Virus record (IMG/VR): IMGVR_UViG_3300023176_000862
Coordinates: 1-29,250 of that record
From: a virus
Strand: one strand, 5' to 3'
DNA: 29,250 bases
The number at the start of each line of letters is the position of its first letter. Within the stretch, counting starts at the first letter, position 1. Shown here piece by piece: positions 22,605 to 28,414 of this stretch. The notes under the pieces are model-generated. The model searched no databases. It worked only from the letters and a program-made list of their open reading frames with translations, and had not been told where the DNA came from. The position numbers and the translations under genes are program-made.

Positions 22605-22607
22605 AAC

Positions 22608-23192
22608 ATGAATAAACCACTATTTGAAGTGAATGCCGTTACACTTAAAAATGACGGACCATTGAATAAGTTTTTTGCCGACTGCTTAGAACTTCCATAC
22701 AAATCAAATTCACAAGATAACCCAGAACATGAAAACCAAGTTGAAGAACTGTTGAAGAAGCACGGCTTGGAATACGAGTCACAGCCCAATGGTATTCAGA
22801 ACTCACCTGATTTTTATGTTTATTATAACGGCAATCGTTATAGCGTGGAGTGTAAGTCGAGCAAGGGTCATTATCCCGTGTACAATGGTGGGCTACCTAA
22901 GCCCGATGTGATTTATGTTTTCAGTTCAGCAAAATATAACGCAACAACCGTCTTTAATGCAGATGATGTTGTTTCTCCATCAAAGCGTAAGATGTATGAA
23001 ACTTTACTTGAAAAGTATGAAGCAGTATTAGCAGAAATGCGTCAATTACCAGAGTGGTCAGAAGACAAAAGAGGATTTGACTTTTACATGCGGGCAATGT
23101 ATACTCAGAGCGGTGGTGCAGTAAAGACAAATTACTTTACACATGAAGACCGCGCCATGTGTGAACATAACGTATTAGAGCGAGAATATTAA
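22608..23192 (+). CDS. PD-(D/E)XK restriction-endonuclease-like protein
   Basis: This 194-residue protein carries the nuclease core SPDFYVYYNGNRYSVECKSSKG (66-87): P67-D68, then a beta strand and E81-x-K83. A helix with Glu precedes it (HENQVEELLKKHGLEYE), as in type II restriction enzymes. NGGLPKPDVIYVFSSAKYN (93-111) resembles the continuation of that fold in several restriction endonucleases. Its stop overlaps the start of a DNA methyltransferase (TAATG), the arrangement of a type II restriction-modification pair. Cleavage specificity cannot be read. In a phage it might instead degrade host DNA while the methyltransferase protects phage DNA. It has a long leader and a divergent early promoter. 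Confidence 0.72.
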   Translation: MNKPLFEVNAVTLKNDGPLNKFFADCLELPYKSNSQDNPEHENQVEELLKKHGLEYESQPNGIQNSPDFYVYYNGNRYSVECKSSKGHYPVYNGGLPKPDVIYVFSSAKYNATTVFNADDVVSPSKRKMYETLLEKYEAVLAEMRQLPEWSEDKRGFDFYMRAMYTQSGGAVKTNYFTHEDRAMCEHNVLEREY

Positions 23193-24079
23193 TGAACTAT
23201 AACTTACTATGCGGAGATAATGTCGAACTACTAAAAGACATCAAAGAAAACTCAGTTGATTTAGTTGTAACTGATCCTCCGTATGGTATGGATATCGCAG
23301 GTGTTGGGTGGGATAAAGATGTCCCGCCTGATACTACTTGGGAAGAAGTGTTACGTGTTCTTAAACCCGGTGGATGGGCATTAAGTTTTTGTTCACCTGA
23401 GTTGTATCATCGTATGGCGTGTAAAATGGAAGACGGTGGTTTTGATATTAAAGACCAAGTTATATGGATGATTACAACTAAGATGGCTAAAGCAAATAAA
23501 CTAAAGCCAGCACACGAACCTATTGCTGTAGCACAAAAGCCTATTAGTGAGAAAACAATTAAAGCGAATATAGAACGTTGGGGAACAGGTACAATCAATA
23601 TTGATGATAATCGTGTTCCTTGGGAGGGCAAGCCACCGACTGGTTGGGTAAGCGGTGGTGCCAAACGCAGAGCATTCGGTAGTGATGTTACTAAGTCAAC
23701 AGAACAAGAAACTGAGCGTGTAAACGCAAATCCAGATGGTCGTTATCCAAGCAATATAGTAGGACACTTTGACATAGCAGAACATCAAAAGTATTTCTAT
23801 GCTCCTCGTGTCACACGTAAAGAGCGTGGTGAATATAATACACATCCTACACCAAAGCCTATTGACTTGATGCGTTGGTTGATTAATGTATACGCACCTG
23901 GACCAAACTCGGTAGTTCTTGATCCGTTTAATGGTAGTGGTAGTACTGGTATTGCGGCACTACGTTTAGGTCACTCGTATATCGGTATGGACTTGACACA
24001 AGAATATATTGATATCAGTGAACGCCGTATTAAAGATATGGTAGATGATGTAGAAGAAGATATTTTCGATTTTTCTTGA
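23192..24079 (+). CDS. Beta-class DNA adenine/cytosine-N4 methyltransferase
   Basis: This 295-residue enzyme has motif IV DPPYG (28-32) near the N-terminus and the SAM motif I VLDPFNGSGSTG (242-253) near the C-terminus, with HPTPKP (218-223) and GMDLTQEYIDIS between and after. That order defines the beta group, the same group as M.HinfI and CcrM. The middle (130-215) with DDNRVPW, GRYPSNIV and FYAPRVTRKER is the probable target-recognition region. DPPY favours N6-adenine. The recognition site is unknown. It overlaps the nuclease gene and is followed directly by an early-type promoter whose -35 contains its stop codon. Confidence 0.9.
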   Translation: MNYNLLCGDNVELLKDIKENSVDLVVTDPPYGMDIAGVGWDKDVPPDTTWEEVLRVLKPGGWALSFCSPELYHRMACKMEDGGFDIKDQVIWMITTKMAKANKLKPAHEPIAVAQKPISEKTIKANIERWGTGTINIDDNRVPWEGKPPTGWVSGGAKRRAFGSDVTKSTEQETERVNANPDGRYPSNIVGHFDIAEHQKYFYAPRVTRKERGEYNTHPTPKPIDLMRWLINVYAPGPNSVVLDPFNGSGSTGIAALRLGHSYIGMDLTQEYIDISERRIKDMVDDVEEDIFDFS

Positions 24080-24117
24080 CAGATATAGCGAATCACACTA
24101 TATTATATATGTAATCA
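24076..24117 (+). promoter_or_regulatory. Early cassette promoter with GAATC and GTAATCA elements (6)
   Basis: TTGACA (24076-24081), 17-nt spacer with GAATC (24090-24094), TATATT (24099-24104), GTAATCA (24111-24117), then AAAGGAAAGG and ATG at 24136. The -35 contains the stop of the methyltransferase gene. Confidence 0.8.
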
Positions 24118-24135
24118 AAGGAAAGGTTTACGCAA

Positions 24136-24729
24136 ATGGAACAGAAAACTACGTTTGCTATATTTAAAAATGAAAAACTGAAACTCTTTCACATTTGGAA
24201 CACTAAACAAGAAAATCCAGAAGTAAACGTCAATGTGGTAAATGCTTTTTCAAAAGCATCTTACGCCTTATCCGGTAAGGACGCAGGACAATGTGCAGCG
24301 ACAACTTCTTTTTTACGTGTAATATCAAGTACAAAAAAAGAAGATTGGGATGTAGAGTATGTTGAACTTGGTGTCGTAGATAAAAATATTGTTCGTACAG
24401 AGTATGAACAATGGATTCAAGTTTTGACAGAATTGGGATACATTTGTATCACTCGGGACCCTAAAGTTCGTATTCAGTCGGGTAAGTATGCAGGTCGCAA
24501 ATGGAAAGCGACAATCATACAAAATCTATCAACGCAAAAAGTAATCAAGCATGTTGAAAATATGATGAAAGATTGCTTTGTAAAAGATGATATAATAAAA
24601 TCTGATGCATCTTCTATAGGTTTTGGTGCTGTTTACGGTAAACTATCAAATGATGTAAAAAATATTAGTGAACTTTGGTCGTATGTTTTTAATCAATATT
24701 CAGAATATGCAGATAAAGACGTAGCATAG
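24136..24729 (+). CDS. Early-type protein, unknown function
   Basis: This 197-residue protein has a beta-rich N-terminus (TTFAIFKNEKLKLFHIWN), a central mixed region (SFLRVISSTKKEDWDVEYVELGVVDKNIVRTEYEQWIQVLTELGYICITRDPKVRIQSGKYAGRKWKATIIQNLS), and a helical C-terminus (KHVENMMKDCF...ISELWSYVFNQYSEYADKDVA). No catalytic motif or family is recognised. It has its own promoter with the shared leader, and lies between the methyltransferase and the leaderless primase. Whether it relates to the nuclease-methyltransferase pair is unknown. Confidence 0.8.
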   Translation: MEQKTTFAIFKNEKLKLFHIWNTKQENPEVNVNVVNAFSKASYALSGKDAGQCAATTSFLRVISSTKKEDWDVEYVELGVVDKNIVRTEYEQWIQVLTELGYICITRDPKVRIQSGKYAGRKWKATIIQNLSTQKVIKHVENMMKDCFVKDDIIKSDASSIGFGAVYGKLSNDVKNISELWSYVFNQYSEYADKDVA

Positions 24730-24732
24730 AGA

Positions 24733-24770
24733 TTGACAACCGTTCATAAAACTGATATATTATAACTATG
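24733..24770 (+). promoter_or_regulatory. Promoter predicted to give leaderless primase mRNA
   Basis: TTGACA (24733-24738), 17-nt spacer ending TGA, TATATT (24756-24761), six bases (ATAACT) and ATG at 24768. No ribosome site is present between the -10 and the ATG. Confidence 0.72.
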
Positions 24771-25766
24771 GATCTACAACAATCTTTATATAATGCACTT
24801 CCACATCAACGTAGAATGGCAAGTGGCGGTTGGCTTTCGTTCAACTGCCCTTGTTGTGTTGATAATGGTGAAGCACGTAATGACACACGTATGCGTGGTG
24901 GTATCAGACACGATGATGAAAGTATCTCATATCACTGCTTTAATTGTGGGTTCAAGGCTTCACATAAACGTGGTAGAGTGTTGAATAAAAAGATGTTGCT
25001 GCTAATGCGTAATCTTGGTATACCAGAAAGTGATATCAAACGACTTCAACTTGATGCAATCAGAGATAAAGAGTTAGTAGATGGTCCTACACTTTTTATA
25101 AATAAGACGCAACCAACACGTGTTCCAACTTTTACAGACTGTGAACTACCTGAAGGAGCAGACAGTTTAGATAATATTCTAAATACAGATGCGCCCGATG
25201 AACGTGTTATTATGGGTGCGAAGTATTTAATAGATAGAGGCATCTACGATTATATTGACGCATACTGGTCGCCACACGCTGTCTTTAGAAACCGAGTTAT
25301 TATACCGTTTTGGCAAGGTGACAGAATAGTTGGTTACACAGGTAGAGACTTCACGGGAAAGTCTGAAGCTAAGTATATGAACAAGTCGCCCAAGAACTTT
25401 TTATACAATGTTGATGCTGTAAAGAGAAATAAACGGTATCTCATTGTCACTGAGGGAGTTATAGACGCTGCTTGTTTAGACGGTGTAGGTGTAATGAGTA
25501 ACGAGGCCTCACCTGCTCAGATTGATTATATCAATCAGTTTCAAGGAGAAGTTATAGTTTCTCCAGACAGAGACAAAGCAGGTGAGCGCCTTATTAAACA
25601 AGCAATAGAAAATGGATGGAGTGTATCATTTCCAAATTGGGAAGACGATATAAAAGACGCAGCAGATGCGGTTAATAAATATGGTAAATTATATACACTA
25701 AAAAGTATAATTGATGGCAGAATAAGTAATAGTACAAAAATAAATGTACGAATGCGATTAGGATAA
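24768..25766 (+). CDS. 61: DNA primase (gp61-like)
   Basis: This 332-residue primase lays RNA primers for lagging-strand synthesis with the gp41 helicase. It shows a zinc ribbon C27-x2-C30 ... C57-x2-C60 (NCPCC, YHCFNC), then a TOPRIM domain with IVTEGVIDAACLDG (catalytic Glu 229) and VSPDRDKAG (D267, D269). IPFWQGDRIVGYTGRD is the usual strand segment before TOPRIM. The length matches T4 gp61 (342). The start has no ribosome site and lies at the predicted transcription start. It is followed after 10 bases by a ClpP-like gene and then the helicase. Confidence 0.93.
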   Translation: MDLQQSLYNALPHQRRMASGGWLSFNCPCCVDNGEARNDTRMRGGIRHDDESISYHCFNCGFKASHKRGRVLNKKMLLLMRNLGIPESDIKRLQLDAIRDKELVDGPTLFINKTQPTRVPTFTDCELPEGADSLDNILNTDAPDERVIMGAKYLIDRGIYDYIDAYWSPHAVFRNRVIIPFWQGDRIVGYTGRDFTGKSEAKYMNKSPKNFLYNVDAVKRNKRYLIVTEGVIDAACLDGVGVMSNEASPAQIDYINQFQGEVIVSPDRDKAGERLIKQAIENGWSVSFPNWEDDIKDAADAVNKYGKLYTLKSIIDGRISNSTKINVRMRLG

Positions 25767-25776
25767 GGAAAACTAA

Positions 25777-26475
25777 ATGGCAAAAAAACCAGAAAAAAAG
25801 AAAGCACCGGCAAAGAAGGCACCGGCAAAAACTAAAAAGCCGGAAGAGGAAGTAACAATCATCCCTGCTCCAAAGGAACAACCTGCTCCTCCTCCCCCTC
25901 CTCCGGCTCCACAAATGCCGCCTCAACCTAAAAAGCCAGGTGAGATTTTATGGGAGAACGGCGTACTATTCATGGACAAAGAATTCAATCAGGAAAACTG
26001 TATGCCACTAGTGAGAGCAATTATGGAATACAATATGTCACCTGAGGGGCAGCGCCCAGAAGTAATTCATCTGTATATTAACTCACCGGGAGGTGCAGTA
26101 AACAGTGCGTTACATTTAATTGATACAATTAAACAAAGTAAAATACCAGTACATACATATGGTATGGGTATGATTGCATCATGTGGTGTACTACTAATGA
26201 TGTCTGGTGAAAAAGGGCATCGTTATATCACACAAAACACAAGCGTAATGTCACACCAATATTCTTGGGGTTCACGTGGTAAAGAACACGAACTAATGTC
26301 TATTGTAAAAGAGTTTGAACTATCAACAGAACGTATGTTAGACCATTATAAGAAATGTACAGGTAAGAGTGAAGCATATATTCGCAAATACTTGCTACCA
26401 GAAAGTGATATGTGGTTAACTCCCGAAGAGACAGTTAAGCATGGTATCGCAGACCACATCATTCAAACTTACTAG
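25777..26475 (+). CDS. clpP: ClpP-like serine protease with Lys/Pro-rich N-terminal extension
   Basis: This 232-residue protein has ClpP landmarks: YINSPGGAVNSALHLIDTI (100-118), nucleophile S135 in GMIASCGVLL, catalytic H160 in SVMSHQYSWG, and D211 in ESDMWLTPEETVKHGIAD. The triad is complete. Residues 1-55 are unusual: Lys/Ala/Pro repeats (KKAPAKKAPAKTKK) followed by a run of seven prolines, with no signal-peptide hydrophobic core. A ClpP normally works with a Clp ATPase; none is in this window. It sits between primase and helicase, probably on the primase transcript. The target may be a host or phage protein during replication or head maturation, but this is inferred. Confidence 0.9.
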   Translation: MAKKPEKKKAPAKKAPAKTKKPEEEVTIIPAPKEQPAPPPPPPAPQMPPQPKKPGEILWENGVLFMDKEFNQENCMPLVRAIMEYNMSPEGQRPEVIHLYINSPGGAVNSALHLIDTIKQSKIPVHTYGMGMIASCGVLLMMSGEKGHRYITQNTSVMSHQYSWGSRGKEHELMSIVKEFELSTERMLDHYKKCTGKSEAYIRKYLLPESDMWLTPEETVKHGIADHIIQTY

Positions 26476-26513
26476 TTGACAAACGCAACCCTTTTTGATA
26501 TAGTAGAAGAATG
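26476..26513 (+). promoter_or_regulatory. Promoter predicted to give leaderless helicase mRNA
   Basis: TTGACA (26476-26481), 17-nt spacer ending TGA, TATAGT (26499-26504), six bases (AGAAGA) and ATG at 26511. It starts directly after the clpP stop (TAG 26473-26475). Confidence 0.7.
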
Positions 26514-27923
26514 TCAGAAGTAAAAAATTATAGCCTCGATTTACAAACACTATTCGTACAATTCATGGTTACAAACCCCGAACTCTATACAAGGGTTCGG
26601 GGTATTATCAAACCTGAATATTTCGACCGCGGAATCCGTCCTGTGGTTAAGCAACTTGTAGATTACAGTGAAGAATATTCAACATTGCCTGATACTGTTA
26701 TGATTAAAGCAGAGACAGGCCACAGTATAGAGAAGTTGGACAACATCTCCCAGCACGAAGACTGGTTTGTAGACGAATTCGAGACATTTTGCAGACACAA
26801 GGCTATTGAGAAGGCTATTATCGATAGTGCTGATTTATTAGAGTCTGGAAAATATGGTGAAGTAGAACTTAGAATTAAAGAGGCGGTTCAGACTGGACTA
26901 GCACGTTCTTTGGGTACTGATTATTATGCAGATCCAAGAGGTGTTCTGGAGCGCATGAAAGATAACAACGGTCAGATTACGACTGGTTGGAAAGCTCTTG
27001 ATGATAAGTTGTATGGTGGCATAAATCGTGGGGAGATTACGATTTTCGCAGGTGGTTCTGGGGCAGGCAAATCCCTATTCATGCAAAATATGAGTCTGAA
27101 CTGGGCCGAGGCTGGGATGAATTGTGTCTACTTTACACTCGAACTTAGTGAAGAACTTTCAAGTATGCGTATGTATGCTATGCAGACGGATCGCAGTACA
27201 AAACGCATTTTCAAAGAACTAGATGATGTTGAACTAGAAGTCAAGGCGAAGGGCAAAAAGTCTGGTATGCTACGCATCAAATATCTCCCATCTGGATCAA
27301 CAGTCAATGATCTACGTTCTTACTTGAAAGAACTTCAAATTCAGACTGGCAAGAAAATTGATTGTATTTGTATCGACTATTTGGATTTGCTTATGCCAGC
27401 AACTAAAAAAGTAGCAGCAGGCGATCTGTTTATCAAAGACAAATATGTAACTGAAGAAGTTAGAAACTTTTCAATGGAAACACAGTGTGTAACTGTAACA
27501 GCATCACAGTTGAACCGTTCGGCGGTCGAAGAAATTGAATTCGATCACTCACATATCGCAGGTGGTATCTCTAAAATTCAAACAGCAGATAACGTTATTG
27601 GTATCTTTACATCAAACGCAATGCGTGAACGTGGTCAGTATCAACTACAGTTGTTGAAAACTCGTTCATCTAGTGGTGTTGGTAGTAAAATCAATCTTGT
27701 ATTTGATAGAGATAGTCTACGTATCTCAGATGATACAAGTGAGGGCTATGATGATGGGGATCAAATATCAAATACTTTGAATGTAGTAGATACACTGCGA
27801 AAAAAGACAACTATAACTAAAAAACAAGAAGATGATGAACCAGTTTTTGAAAAAACTGATGCTGCTTCATCATTAAGAGCAATGCTTAAAACTAAAAGTC
27901 GCTCCGCTTTTGACGAAACGTGA
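26511..27923 (+). CDS. 41: Replicative DNA helicase (gp41/DnaB-like)
   Basis: This 470-residue hexameric helicase drives the fork with gp61. Residues 1-135 form the helical N-domain. The RecA-like core has Walker A GGSGAGKS (181-188), VYFTLELSEELSSMRM (206-221), Walker B CICIDYLDLL (about 284-293), and a sensor segment VTASQLNRSAVEE. TRSSSGVGSKINLVFD matches the C-terminal arginine-finger region of DnaB proteins. Length is close to T4 gp41 (475). The stop TGA (27921-27923) overlaps the next late-type box. The start lies at the predicted transcription start, with only a weak GAAGA before it. Confidence 0.94.
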   Translation: MSEVKNYSLDLQTLFVQFMVTNPELYTRVRGIIKPEYFDRGIRPVVKQLVDYSEEYSTLPDTVMIKAETGHSIEKLDNISQHEDWFVDEFETFCRHKAIEKAIIDSADLLESGKYGEVELRIKEAVQTGLARSLGTDYYADPRGVLERMKDNNGQITTGWKALDDKLYGGINRGEITIFAGGSGAGKSLFMQNMSLNWAEAGMNCVYFTLELSEELSSMRMYAMQTDRSTKRIFKELDDVELEVKAKGKKSGMLRIKYLPSGSTVNDLRSYLKELQIQTGKKIDCICIDYLDLLMPATKKVAAGDLFIKDKYVTEEVRNFSMETQCVTVTASQLNRSAVEEIEFDHSHIAGGISKIQTADNVIGIFTSNAMRERGQYQLQLLKTRSSSGVGSKINLVFDRDSLRISDDTSEGYDDGDQISNTLNVVDTLRKKTTITKKQEDDEPVFEKTDAASSLRAMLKTKSRSAFDET

Positions 27924-27948
27924 TAAATACAGATAACGGAGATTTATC
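27922..27948 (+). promoter_or_regulatory. Late-type box and hairpin with ribosome site in the loop
   Basis: ATAAATA (27923-27929) overlaps the helicase stop. GATAAAT (27922-27928) is complementary to ATTTATC (27942-27948), and the ribosome site CGGAG lies in the 13-base loop. ATG follows at 27951. Confidence 0.5.
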
Positions 27949-27950
27949 GC

Positions 27951-28187
27951 ATGAAACGTAAAAGTTTATTTGAAGAACTAAACTCAATATCTTATGACAG
28001 AGATAATAAACGTTTAGTTGAACAAAAGGGTGAACATATTATTGCAGGTGCAATCAATTTAATAGAATTTATCGAAAGTAATTTTGATGAAGACACTGCA
28101 GCCGACTTAAAAAAGCGTTTGGTGAATAGTATCCGTGCTAAAGACCCTCGTAAATTTAAGAGAGGCATGAACAGTGTTGATGATTAA
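27951..28187 (+). CDS. Small late-type protein, unknown function
   Basis: This 78-residue protein is basic and helical (KSLFEELNSISYDRDNKRLVEQKGEHIIAGAINLIEFIESNFDEDTAADLKKRLVNSIRAKDPRKFKRGM). I see no catalytic motif. It follows a late-type box and GGAG ribosome site, and its stop overlaps the start of the next small gene (TAATG). Small basic helical proteins in this position are common in T4-like phages, but I cannot assign a role. Confidence 0.78.
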   Translation: MKRKSLFEELNSISYDRDNKRLVEQKGEHIIAGAINLIEFIESNFDEDTAADLKKRLVNSIRAKDPRKFKRGMNSVDD

Positions 28188-28414
28188 TGGATTTTGAACA
28201 GCAGCTTAAACAGTTAAAAGTATTAGCAGGAATTTATCAACCTTATAAGGTTGATGACCCTTCTACATCCCAAGAAAATCAATCTCATACTGGCACGGAA
28301 AAAGGTGAATATCAGCGTAAGCATAATATTCAACCTGGTACTCCTGAATGGTTTAAATTATGGTTCTCACGACCAACATTAACTGGTGAGGATCCTTTTG
28401 GGAAGAGTAAATGA
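28187..28414 (+). CDS. Small late-type protein, unknown function
   Basis: This 75-residue protein starts with a helix (DFEQQLKQLKVLAGIYQPYKV), then a polar linker (DPSTSQENQSHTGTEKGEYQRKH) and a tryptophan-containing end (IQPGTPEWFKLWFSRPTLTGEDPFGK). No family is recognised. The short conserved-looking aromatic end could be a docking peptide. It is coupled on both sides: TAATG with the previous gene and ATGA with the next, so it shares the late transcript that ends in the nucleotidyltransferase-like gene. Confidence 0.75.
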   Translation: MDFEQQLKQLKVLAGIYQPYKVDDPSTSQENQSHTGTEKGEYQRKHNIQPGTPEWFKLWFSRPTLTGEDPFGKSK

